NCBI GenBank assembly: GCA_002387205.1
Contig: DGLA01000020.1
Coordinates: 14,828-78,827 of the forward strand
From: Stutzerimonas stutzeri
GTDB taxonomy: Bacteria > Pseudomonadota > Gammaproteobacteria > Pseudomonadales > Pseudomonadaceae
Direction: 5' to 3'
Length of the DNA stretch: 64,000 bases
A program made the translations under genes and the position numbers. Under the pieces are notes generated by a model. That model saw only the letters and a list, made by a program, of their open reading frames with translations. It had not been told where the DNA came from and did not search any database. Shown in pieces: positions 8,875-16,541 of the stretch. Position 1 is the first letter of the stretch. The number at the start of each line of letters is the position of its first letter.

Positions 8875-8993
8875 CGTAGGGTGGATGTCGCTTTTTGCAT
8901 CCACCGTGCATCGTTTGGTAGGGCGCCGCCCGGTGGGTCGCCACCTGATTGGAACGCCACCCGGTGGATCGGTGAAGCGTGATCCACCCTACG
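8875..8993. repeat. 119-bp inverted-repeat element, array copy 3
   Basis: Same 119-bp length and ends as copies 1 and 2, but the most diverged, with about five or six substitutions in the first half. It is followed directly by the heptamer repeat that abuts srkA. Confidence 0.88.
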
Positions 8994-8997
8994 AAAC

Positions 8998-9048
8998 CAT
9001 CCAGCTTCCAGCTTCCAGCTTCCAGCTTTCAGCTTCCAGCTTTCAGCT
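8998..9048. repeat. Heptamer simple-sequence repeat 3' of srkA
   Basis: Tandem copies of TTCCAGC, with TTTCAGC variants, running into the srkA stop codon at 9047-9049. On the srkA strand it reads GCTGGAA repeats immediately after the gene, mirroring the heptamer array after rlmJ. Together the two heptamer blocks bracket the element array between the convergent genes. Confidence 0.9.
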
Positions 9049-10021
9049 AGAACAGCTTCAACGGCTCTTCCTGCAGCGCGGACATTTGCTCGCGCAGGAT
9101 CAGCACCTGATCGCCCCAGTAGCGCTCGCTGCCAAACCACGGGAAGCTCATCGGGAAGGCCGGGTCGTCCCAGCGGCGGGCCAGCCAGGCGCTGTAGTGC
9201 ATCAGTCGCAGGGCACGAAGCGCTTCGATCAGTGGCAGTTCGCGCGGGGCGAAGTCGTGGAATTCGCTGTAGCCGTCCACCAGCTCGGACAGCTGCCCGA
9301 GGCGCTCATGACGTTCTCCGGCAAGCATCATCCAGATGTCCTGCACCGACGGCCCCATCCGGCAATCGTCCAGATCCACCAGGTGAAAGGCGTCGTCACG
9401 GGCCAGGATATTGCCGGGATGGCAGTCGCCATGCAGGCGGATCGGTTGGTAGTCGGTGTTGGCAAATACATCATCGACGCGCTTCAGTAGATCACGAGCC
9501 ACCGACTCGTAAGCAGGCAGCAGGCTCTTCGGCACGAAACCGCCTTCAAGCAGCGTCGCCAGCGATTCATGGCCGAAATGCTGCGCATTGAGTGTTTCGC
9601 GATGCTCGAACGGGCGGCTGGCGCTGACCGCATGCATGCGTCCCAGCAGCTGGCCGAGCCGGTAGAGCTGATCGAGGTTGCCCGGCTCGGGCGCACGACC
9701 GCCGCGGCGAGGAAACAGCGCGAAGCGAAAACCGCTGTGTTCGAACAGCGTCCTGCCGTCGCGTTCGAATGGTGCCACCACGGGAATCTCGCGATCCGCC
9801 AGCTCCCGGGTGAACTGATGCTCCTCGAGAATGGCTTCGTTGCTCCAGCGACCCGGGCGATAGAACTTCGCCACGATGGGCGTCTCGTCCTCGATGCCGA
9901 CCTGGTAGACGCGATTTTCGTAACTGTTCAGCGCCAGCACGCGGGCATCGCTGATGAAGCCGGCGCTTTCCACCGCATCGAGCACAAGATCAGGCGTGAG
10001 TGTGTCGAAGGGGTGGCTCAT
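9047..10021 (-). CDS. srkA: Stress response serine/threonine kinase SrkA (YihE family)
   Basis: Aminoglycoside-phosphotransferase-fold protein kinase. In E. coli, SrkA/YihE protects against stress-induced death and is linked to the Cpx envelope response. The 324-residue protein shows the conserved N-terminus (MSHPFDTLTPDLVLDAVES), the family segment NSYENRVYQVG, the catalytic loop RLHGDCHPGNIL and the metal-binding VDLDDC. The length matches the family. It is convergent with rlmJ, and its 3' end touches a heptamer repeat. The function in this organism is inferred from family membership. Confidence 0.9.
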   Translation of the reverse strand: MSHPFDTLTPDLVLDAVESAGFISDARVLALNSYENRVYQVGIEDETPIVAKFYRPGRWSNEAILEEHQFTRELADREIPVVAPFERDGRTLFEHSGFRFALFPRRGGRAPEPGNLDQLYRLGQLLGRMHAVSASRPFEHRETLNAQHFGHESLATLLEGGFVPKSLLPAYESVARDLLKRVDDVFANTDYQPIRLHGDCHPGNILARDDAFHLVDLDDCRMGPSVQDIWMMLAGERHERLGQLSELVDGYSEFHDFAPRELPLIEALRALRLMHYSAWLARRWDDPAFPMSFPWFGSERYWGDQVLILREQMSALQEEPLKLF

Positions 10022-10089
10022 GGTCGGCTCCGTAAAAGGGTCGGCCAGTGTATTGCACTGGCGGGTTTACACAACCGCGGCTCCGCCGC

Positions 10090-10797
10090 CTAGTCGCCCG
10101 GCTTTGGCGTACGCGCCAGGCAATAGATATCGACCCGCACCGCGCCTGCGCGTTTCAACAGGCGCGCCAGGGCCTCGGCAGTGGCACCAGTGGTAAGTAC
10201 GTCGTCGATGACCGCGAGGTGGCGACCCCGGACCTGCACCTCGTCGGACAGGGCGAAGGCCTGGCGCAGGTTACGGCGTCGGGCAGCGGCATCCAGTTCC
10301 TGTTGCGACTGGGTGTCCTGGATACGTTGCAGCAGGTCGGCCCGAACGCCGATGTCAAGCGCCGGGCGCAGCCAGTCGGCAAGCATCTGCGCCTGGTTGA
10401 AGCCGCGCTGGCGCAGTCGCCTGGGTGCCAGCGGGACCGGCAGGAGCATGTCGGGTCGCGGTAGGCCTTCATCGAACGCATACTGCAGGTGGCGTGCCAT
10501 CTGCTCGGCCAGCAGCCTGCCAGACGGCCATTGCGCTTGATGCTTGAAGCGGCTGATCAAGGTGTCGACAGGAAAGGCGAAGCGCCATGGCACGGCCACG
10601 TGATCGAAGGCGGGCGGTCGCTTCTGGCATTCACCGCAGGTCAGGTGGGACACCGGCAGGGGCAGGGCGCAAACGCTGCACTGCTCGCGAAGCCACGGCA
10701 ACTCGGCCTCGCAGGCTCCGCATATGGATTGACCCGTTTCGCAACGCTCATCACACAGCGCACAGTAATGTTCAAATTTTAGCCAATTGTTGACCAT
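10090..10797 (-). CDS. ComF family phosphoribosyltransferase-like protein
   Basis: ComF/GntX-type protein with an N-terminal zinc-ribbon-like set of CxxC pairs (CALC, CGAC, CSVC, CGEC in the first 60 residues) and a C-terminal phosphoribosyltransferase fold whose PRPP loop is VIDDVLTTGAT. Relatives take part in DNA uptake or in using DNA as a nutrient; the precise biochemical role is not settled. The length of 235 residues is usual. It is divergent from bioB, as in P. aeruginosa, and its start codon lies within the candidate BirA operator. Confidence 0.88.
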   Translation of the reverse strand: MVNNWLKFEHYCALCDERCETGQSICGACEAELPWLREQCSVCALPLPVSHLTCGECQKRPPAFDHVAVPWRFAFPVDTLISRFKHQAQWPSGRLLAEQMARHLQYAFDEGLPRPDMLLPVPLAPRRLRQRGFNQAQMLADWLRPALDIGVRADLLQRIQDTQSQQELDAAARRRNLRQAFALSDEVQVRGRHLAVIDDVLTTGATAEALARLLKRAGAVRVDIYCLARTPKPGD

Positions 10798-10818
10798 GAT
10801 TCCTTTCCAGGTTGACAG
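10787..10818. promoter_or_regulatory. Candidate BirA (biotin repressor) operator
   Basis: Two half-sites, TTGTTGACC (10787-10795) and GGTTGACAG (10810-10818), are separated by 14 bases. Each matches the BirA half-site consensus (TTGTAAACC and GGTTTACAA) at seven of nine positions, and the spacing is in the known range. It lies in the comF-bioB intergenic region, and the right half contains TTGACA, a perfect -35 hexamer pointing at bioB, though the matching -10 is weak. Binding there would block transcription of the bio operon when biotin is plentiful. Inferred from sequence only. Confidence 0.5.
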
Positions 10819-10891
10819 CGCCTCGGCCTTGGCTAACCATTTCGCATCCGTGCCAGGCTGCCGAGCCGCTTTTTAATTACAAGGATTGCCC

Positions 10892-11947
10892 ATGAGCGCT
10901 ACCGCCGCTTCCGTTACCCGTCACGACTGGAGTCTCGCCGAGGTCAAGGCGCTCTTCGAGCAACCCTTCAATGACCTGATCTTTCAGGCTCAGGCCGTAC
11001 ACCGCCAGCATTTCGATGCCAACCGTGTGCAGGTCTCTACCCTGCTGTCGATCAAGACCGGCGCCTGCCCGGAAGACTGCAAGTACTGCCCGCAGTCGGG
11101 GCATTACAACACCGGTCTCGATAAAGAAAAGTTGATGGAAGTGCAGAAAGTGCTCGAAGCCGCCGCCGAAGCCAAAGCCATCGGCTCGACGCGCTTCTGC
11201 ATGGGCGCCGCCTGGAAGCACCCGTCCGCCAAGGACATGCCCTACGTGCTGAAGATGGTCGAGGGCGTAAAGGCCCTGGGCCTGGAAACCTGCATGACCC
11301 TCGGCAAGCTCGATCAGGAGCAGACCAAGGCACTGGCCGCGGCGGGGCTGGATTACTACAACCACAACCTCGATACCTCGCCGGAGTTCTACGGCAACAT
11401 CATCACCACTCGCACCTACGCCGACCGGCTGGAGACGCTGAGCTACGTTCGCGACGCCGGCATGAAGATCTGCTCCGGCGGCATTCTCGGCATGGGCGAG
11501 TCGCTGAACGACCGTGCCGGCCTGCTGATCCAGCTGGCCAACCTGCCCGAGCACCCCGAGTCGGTGCCGATCAACATGCTGGTCAAGGTCAAGGGCACGC
11601 CCCTGGCCGAGGAGCAGGACGTCGACCCCTTCGACTTCATCCGCATGCTCGCCGTGGCGCGCATCATGATGCCGAAATCCCATGTGCGCCTGTCCGCCGG
11701 CCGCGAGCAGATGAACGAGCAGATGCAGGCCCTGGCCTTCCTTGCCGGTGCCAACTCGATCTTCTACGGCGAGAAGCTCCTGACCACTGGCAACCCGCAA
11801 GCAGACAAGGACATGCTGCTGTTCCAGCGCCTGGGCATCAAGCCCGAAGCGCGCGAGGAGCACGACGATGAAGTTCACCAGGCGGCGATCGAGCAGGCCC
11901 TGGTCGAACAGCGGGATTCCAAGCTGTTCGTTAACGCTGCGCTATAA
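10892..11947 (+). CDS. bioB: Biotin synthase BioB
   Basis: Radical-SAM enzyme that inserts sulfur into dethiobiotin to make biotin. The [4Fe-4S] motif CPEDCKYC places cysteines at residues 59, 63 and 66. SIKTGACPEDCKYCPQSG and YNHNLDTSPEFY are family hallmarks. I use the ATG at 10892, six bases after AAGGA; a TTG six bases earlier would sit directly on that ribosome binding site. The protein is 351 residues. It heads a bioBFHCD operon; the gap to bioF is 23 bases. Confidence 0.97.
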   Translation: MSATAASVTRHDWSLAEVKALFEQPFNDLIFQAQAVHRQHFDANRVQVSTLLSIKTGACPEDCKYCPQSGHYNTGLDKEKLMEVQKVLEAAAEAKAIGSTRFCMGAAWKHPSAKDMPYVLKMVEGVKALGLETCMTLGKLDQEQTKALAAAGLDYYNHNLDTSPEFYGNIITTRTYADRLETLSYVRDAGMKICSGGILGMGESLNDRAGLLIQLANLPEHPESVPINMLVKVKGTPLAEEQDVDPFDFIRMLAVARIMMPKSHVRLSAGREQMNEQMQALAFLAGANSIFYGEKLLTTGNPQADKDMLLFQRLGIKPEAREEHDDEVHQAAIEQALVEQRDSKLFVNAAL

Positions 11948-11970
11948 AAAGCCGCTCTTATCGAGCCTTT

Positions 11971-13152
11971 ATGCCCTTCGACCTGCAATCCCGTCTCGCC
12001 GAGCGCCGCGCCGCGCACCTCTATCGTCAGCGCCCACTGCTGGAAACGCCCCAGCGACCGGATGTCAGGGTCGACGGCGAGGCGCTGCTGGCGTTCTGTT
12101 CCAATGATTATCTCGGGCTCGCCAGTCACCCCGAGGTCGTCAGGGCCATGCAGCAGGGTGCCGAACGCTGGGGGGTTGGTGGCGGCGCTTCGCATCTGGT
12201 GATGGGCCACAGCACGCCACATCACCAGCTCGAGGAAGCACTGGCCGAATTCACCGGGCGTCCTCGGGCCTTGTTGTTCTCCACTGGCTACATGGCCAAT
12301 CTGGCGGCCGTCACCGCGCTGGTAGGGCAGGGCGACACGGTGCTGGAAGACCGGATCAACCACGCTTCCCTGCTCGACGCCGGGCTGCTCAGCGGCGCAC
12401 GCTTTTCGCGCTATCTGCATAACGATGCCGATAGCCTGGCCAAGCGGCTGGACAAGGCCACCGGCGATACGTTGGTGGTCACCGACGGTGTGTTCAGCAT
12501 GGATGGAGATCTGGCAGACCTGCCAGCCCTGTGCGCCACCGCCCGCGCCCGTGATGCCTGGGTGATGGTCGACGACGCCCACGGCTTCGGCCCGTTGGGC
12601 AAGACTGGGGGCGGCATCGTCGAGCACTTCGGCTTGGGCGTGGATGACGTACCAGTCCTGGTCGGCACGCTCGGCAAGGCCTTCGGTACCGCCGGGGCCT
12701 TCGTAGCGGGCAGCGAGGAACTGATCGAGACGCTGATCCAGTTCGCCCGCCCGTACATCTATACGACCAGCCAGCCACCGGCGGTCGCCTGTGCAACGCT
12801 GAAAAGCCTTGAGCTGCTGCGCAGCGAGAGCTGGCGACGCGATCACCTGAACCGGATGATCGGCCGCTTCCGACAGGGCGCCGCCGAGATCGGCCTGACG
12901 CTGATGGACAGCCCGACGCCGATCCAGCCGATTCTGGTCGGCAGCAGCGAGCGCGCCCTGAAACTCTCTGCGGCGCTGCGTGAGCGTGGGATTCTCGTGG
13001 GCGCCATTCGCCCTCCGACGGTTCCGGCGGGCAGTGCGCGTCTGCGCGTGACCTTCAGCGCGTCGCATACCGAGGCGCAGGTGGAACGACTGCTGGATAT
13101 CTTGGCCGAATGCTGGAATCGATTGGCCGAGGAGCCAGAAACGCATGCGTGA
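11971..13152 (+). CDS. bioF: 8-amino-7-oxononanoate synthase BioF
   Basis: PLP-dependent alpha-oxoamine synthase that condenses pimeloyl-ACP with L-alanine, the first step of biotin ring assembly. Seen: the opening FCSNDYLGLASHPEV, GGGASHLVMGHSTPHHQLE, the cofactor aspartate region MVDDAHGFG, and the PLP-binding lysine in TLGKAFGTAGAF. The 393-residue length is normal. The gene overlaps bioH by 8 bases, consistent with coupled translation in the operon. Confidence 0.97.
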   Translation: MPFDLQSRLAERRAAHLYRQRPLLETPQRPDVRVDGEALLAFCSNDYLGLASHPEVVRAMQQGAERWGVGGGASHLVMGHSTPHHQLEEALAEFTGRPRALLFSTGYMANLAAVTALVGQGDTVLEDRINHASLLDAGLLSGARFSRYLHNDADSLAKRLDKATGDTLVVTDGVFSMDGDLADLPALCATARARDAWVMVDDAHGFGPLGKTGGGIVEHFGLGVDDVPVLVGTLGKAFGTAGAFVAGSEELIETLIQFARPYIYTTSQPPAVACATLKSLELLRSESWRRDHLNRMIGRFRQGAAEIGLTLMDSPTPIQPILVGSSERALKLSAALRERGILVGAIRPPTVPAGSARLRVTFSASHTEAQVERLLDILAECWNRLAEEPETHA

Positions 13153-13867
13153 TCAGCTGATATTGCTGCCCGGTTGGGCGTTTGGCCCGGCTGCTTTGCA
13201 GCCTTTGTGCGAGGCGCTGGCCGAACTCGTGCCGGATCTCGACGTGGTCGTCGAACCTCTGCCGGAACTGGCTGACGCCGGCGCCTGGCTCGATGAACTG
13301 GATCGTCGCCTGCCGCATGACAGCTGGCTCGGCGGGTGGTCTTTGGGCGGCATGCTGGCTACCCAGCTGGCGGCGCGGCGCGTCGATACCTGTCGGGGGC
13401 TGATCACTATCGCCAGCAATCCTTGCTTCCGTGCGCGCCCGCAATGGCCTGAAGCGATGGCTGCGGAAATCTTCGATGCCTTTCACGAGGCGTTCCGCCT
13501 GGACCCCGACGAAACCCTCAAGCGCTTTCGTCTGCTCTGCAGCCGGGGTGGGTATGATCCGCGGACCCTGGCGCGCCAGCTGGAAGTCAGCCGATCGGCG
13601 TCCGCACCTGCAGTGCTGAGCGCAGGCCTTCAACTGCTGGCCGAGCTGGATGGCCGCAGCGCCTTGCATGGCTACTTTGGTCCCCAGCTACATCTGTTTG
13701 CCGGTAGCGATGCGCTGGTCCCAGCCGCGGCTCTCGATGCGCTGCGGCGCTGGATGCCGGGCATCGAAGCCGAGCTGGTGACTGGTGCGAGCCACGCACT
13801 GCCGCTCGAGCGAGCCGATGACGTGGCGTCGGCGATAGCCGCCTTTATCAGGGGCAACGTGGAATGA
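13145..13867 (+). CDS. bioH: Pimeloyl-ACP methyl ester esterase BioH
   Basis: Alpha/beta hydrolase that removes the methyl group from pimeloyl-ACP methyl ester, ending the BioC-BioH pimelate pathway. The nucleophile elbow is GWSLGG, with the acid in the DALVP region and the catalytic histidine in GASHALP. The length, 240 residues, fits the Pseudomonas BioH group. It overlaps bioF by 8 bases and bioC by 4. Sitting between bioF and bioC makes the assignment secure despite low sequence conservation in this superfamily. Confidence 0.93.
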   Translation: MRDQLILLPGWAFGPAALQPLCEALAELVPDLDVVVEPLPELADAGAWLDELDRRLPHDSWLGGWSLGGMLATQLAARRVDTCRGLITIASNPCFRARPQWPEAMAAEIFDAFHEAFRLDPDETLKRFRLLCSRGGYDPRTLARQLEVSRSASAPAVLSAGLQLLAELDGRSALHGYFGPQLHLFAGSDALVPAAALDALRRWMPGIEAELVTGASHALPLERADDVASAIAAFIRGNVE

Positions 13868-14682
13868 GCGATGCGGTCAAGGTCGAGGCGCCCAGCGCAA
13901 AGAACGAGCTGCCCGACAAGCGTCTGGTTGCCGCCTCGTTTTCCCGCGCTGCCGCCAGTTACGACGCCGTTGCCGAATTGCAGCGAGCGGTTGGCGGCGC
14001 CTTGATCGAATATCTTCCCGGTGACCTGCAACCTGAGCGATGGCTGGATCTGGGTAGCGGCACCGGCTATTTCTCGCGGGTGCTGGCGAACCGGTTCCCA
14101 GCCGGCAGTGGCGTCGCGCTGGATATTGCCGAAGGCATGCTGCGACATGCCCGTGCCCAGGGCGGAGCATCTACGTTCGTTGTCGGAGACGCCGAGTGCC
14201 TGCCGGCGCGCGACGGGGCGTTCGACCTGATCTTTTCCAGCCTCGCGTTGCAATGGTGCGACGATTTTTCCGCGGTGCTCAGCGAGGCGAAGCGCGTGTT
14301 GCGACCGGGTGGCGTGCTGGCCTTCAGCAGCCTGTGCAAGGGTACGCTGCAAGAGCTGCGTGCCAGCTGGGAAACCGTGGATGGCTTTGCCCACGTCAAC
14401 CGCTTTCGCCCCATCGAGGTGTATCAACAGCTGTGCGCTGCCAGTGGCTTGCGTCTGGGGCGGCTGGAGGTCCGGCCAGAGGTCCTGCATTTTTCAGAGC
14501 TGCGCCAGCTTACCCATGAACTCAAGGCACTTGGTGCGCACAATCTCAACCCCGGCCGCCCGGGCGGGCTGACCGGAAGGGCGAGAATCCGCGCCCTGGT
14601 TGAGGCCTACGAGCGATATCGCACGCCGAATGGGCTGCCTGCGACCTACCAGGTCCTGTACGGCGTACTTCACAAGGATTGA
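13864..14682 (+). CDS. bioC: Malonyl-ACP O-methyltransferase BioC
   Basis: SAM-dependent methyltransferase that masks the carboxyl of malonyl-ACP so that fatty acid synthase can build the pimeloyl chain. Motif I is LDLGSGTGYFSRVL; motif II/III residues follow in GDAECLPARDGAFDLIFSSL. The 272-residue length is standard. Its ATGA start overlaps the bioH stop, and bioD follows one base after its stop. Confidence 0.95.
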   Translation: MSDAVKVEAPSAKNELPDKRLVAASFSRAAASYDAVAELQRAVGGALIEYLPGDLQPERWLDLGSGTGYFSRVLANRFPAGSGVALDIAEGMLRHARAQGGASTFVVGDAECLPARDGAFDLIFSSLALQWCDDFSAVLSEAKRVLRPGGVLAFSSLCKGTLQELRASWETVDGFAHVNRFRPIEVYQQLCAASGLRLGRLEVRPEVLHFSELRQLTHELKALGAHNLNPGRPGGLTGRARIRALVEAYERYRTPNGLPATYQVLYGVLHKD

Positions 14683-14683
14683 T

Positions 14684-15382
14684 ATGACGGCTGCTTTTTT
14701 CGTCACCGGAACTGACACTGAAGTCGGCAAGACCACCATCGCCGCGGCGTTGCTGCACGCAGCGCGGCTGAAGGGGCTCAGCACGGCGGCGGCAAAGCCT
14801 GTTGCGTCCGGGTGTGAGAATACGGCCGAAGGGTTGCGCAACAGCGACGCCCTGGCGCTGCTGGAGGAATGCTCGCTGTCGATGCGCTACGGGCAGGTCA
14901 ACCCGTTCGCCTTCGAGCCGGCCATAGCCCCGCATCTGGCTGCGCGTGAAGCGGGCGTCGAGCTGAGTGTCGCGAGATTGCTTCAGCCAGCGCGTGACAT
15001 GCTGGGGTTAGGAGCGGATTTCTCCCTGGTGGAAGGGGCAGGTGGCTGGCGAGTGCCGCTCACTGGCAGAGAAAACCTGTCGGACCTCGCCGTGCAACTG
15101 GGCCTGCCGGTGATTCTGGTGGTCGGGGTGCGCCTGGGGTGCATCAACCATGCGCTGCTCAGCGCCGAAGCGATCGAGCGCGATGGACTGCGACTTGCCG
15201 GCTGGGTCGCCAATATCGTCGAGCCGGAGACCTCGCGGCTGCAGGAAAACCTCGAAACCTTGAGCGAGCGTCTTGCGGCGCCATGCCTCGGCCAGGTGCC
15301 GCGACTGCAGACAGCAAGCCCGGCCGAGGTGGCGAGCTATCTCGATCTCGCCCCGCTCGTGGTTCTGCCGCTCAAGGCTTGA
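14684..15382 (+). CDS. bioD: Dethiobiotin synthetase BioD
   Basis: ATP-dependent carboxylase that closes the ureido ring of 7,8-diaminononanoate. The P-loop is GTDTEVGKTT near the N-terminus, and VEGAGGWRVPL is the substrate-binding segment. I start at the ATG at 14684, giving 232 residues; the open frame from 14600 only adds sequence antisense to known features and overlaps bioC. The last 11 bases overlap the convergent alcohol dehydrogenase gene. bioA is not in the window and must lie elsewhere, as in P. aeruginosa. Confidence 0.96.
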   Translation: MTAAFFVTGTDTEVGKTTIAAALLHAARLKGLSTAAAKPVASGCENTAEGLRNSDALALLEECSLSMRYGQVNPFAFEPAIAPHLAAREAGVELSVARLLQPARDMLGLGADFSLVEGAGGWRVPLTGRENLSDLAVQLGLPVILVVGVRLGCINHALLSAEAIERDGLRLAGWVANIVEPETSRLQENLETLSERLAAPCLGQVPRLQTASPAEVASYLDLAPLVVLPLKA

Positions 15383-16541
15383 ACACAGCGCGCATGCACT
15401 GCTCGGTCTTGTGCTTGAACAGCTTGTACCCCTCCGGTGACTGCTCCAGATCCATCGGGTGCGTCAGCAGATAGGACGGGTCCATCTCGCCATCCAGAAT
15501 GTGCTGGAAGATGCGCTCGGCGTAGCGCTGCCCTGGTTGCTGGCCGGATCGCAACGTCAGCGCCTTGTTGACGATGGCGCCCATGGGGAATTTATCCATC
15601 AGGCCGCCGTACACGCCCAGTACCGACACGGTGCCGGCCTTGCGGCAGGAGTGGATGGCCTGGCGCAGCGCAACGCCCCGCTCGGTATGCAGCCGCAGCT
15701 GCTGCTTGACCTTGTCGTAAGCGTGCTCGATGCCGGTGCCATGGGCCTCCATACCGACCGCATCGATGCAACGGTCCGGGCCGCGTCCGCCAGTGAGCTC
15801 CAGCAGCGCCTCGTGCACATCGGTGGTTTCATAGTTGATGGTGATCGCGCCGGCTTTCTGCTCGGCAAGCGCCAGACGATCGGTGAAACGATCGATGGCG
15901 ATGACGCGTTCAGCACCCATCAGGTAGGCGCTGCGAATCGCCATCTGACCAACGCCGCCGCAGCCCCATACCGCCACGGTATCGCCGGGCTGGATGTCGG
16001 CCTGGTCTGCACCGAAATACCCCGTCGGCACAGCGTCAGAGACAAACACGGCCTGCTCGTCGCTGACACCTTCCGGCACCTTGAACAGGTTTACTTCAGC
16101 GTAGGGCACGCGGATATAGGTAGCGTGACTGCCGGCATAACCGCCAAAGGCGTGGCTGTAACCAAAGATGCCCGAGCAGGTGTAGCCATAGGCGAGCTCG
16201 GTTTCCGCGCTGTTGGGGTTGGAGTTGTCGCAGCAATTGAAGTCTTTGGCCTTGCAGTGGCTGCATTCACCGCAACCGATGATGGAGATGGCGATGACGC
16301 GATCGCCCTTGCTGAAGCGCGTCACCGCCGACCCGGTTTCCACTACCTCGCCAAGAAACTCGTGGCCGAGGATGCCGCCGGGATGCATGGTCGGCACATA
16401 GCCATCGACCAGGTGCAGATCGGAGCCGCAGACCGAGGACATGATGACCTTGAGGATCACGTCCTTCGGGTTGACGATTTCCGGGTCCGGTACGGTGTCG
16501 ACTTGCAGCATGTTCGGGCCTTGCCAGGTCAGTGCGCGCAT
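15372..16541 (-). CDS. Zinc-dependent alcohol dehydrogenase family protein
   Basis: Medium-chain dehydrogenase/reductase with catalytic zinc ligands in CGSDLH and GHEFLGEVVE, a structural-zinc cysteine cluster CGECSHC..CC, and a Rossmann fold VWGCGGVGQMAI. At 389 residues, with the long insert after the second zinc site, it belongs to the formaldehyde-dehydrogenase-like branch, but the substrate cannot be read from the sequence. Its start shares one base with the stop of the SRPBCC gene at 16541, so the two form a transcription unit reading away from the small gene at 17528. Confidence 0.85.
   Translation of the reverse strand: MRALTWQGPNMLQVDTVPDPEIVNPKDVILKVIMSSVCGSDLHLVDGYVPTMHPGGILGHEFLGEVVETGSAVTRFSKGDRVIAISIIGCGECSHCKAKDFNCCDNSNPNSAETELAYGYTCSGIFGYSHAFGGYAGSHATYIRVPYAEVNLFKVPEGVSDEQAVFVSDAVPTGYFGADQADIQPGDTVAVWGCGGVGQMAIRSAYLMGAERVIAIDRFTDRLALAEQKAGAITINYETTDVHEALLELTGGRGPDRCIDAVGMEAHGTGIEHAYDKVKQQLRLHTERGVALRQAIHSCRKAGTVSVLGVYGGLMDKFPMGAIVNKALTLRSGQQPGQRYAERIFQHILDGEMDPSYLLTHPMDLEQSPEGYKLFKHKTEQCMRAVFKP

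Noticed and set aside
8489..8993. Insertion sequence
   Set aside because: Too short for a transposase, and none is in the window; only inverted ends are present, so I call it a non-autonomous repeat.
8409..9048. Possible CRISPR array
   Set aside because: Repeats are either 7-bp tandem units without spacers or a 119-bp element with near-identical spacers; there are no unique spacers and no cas genes.
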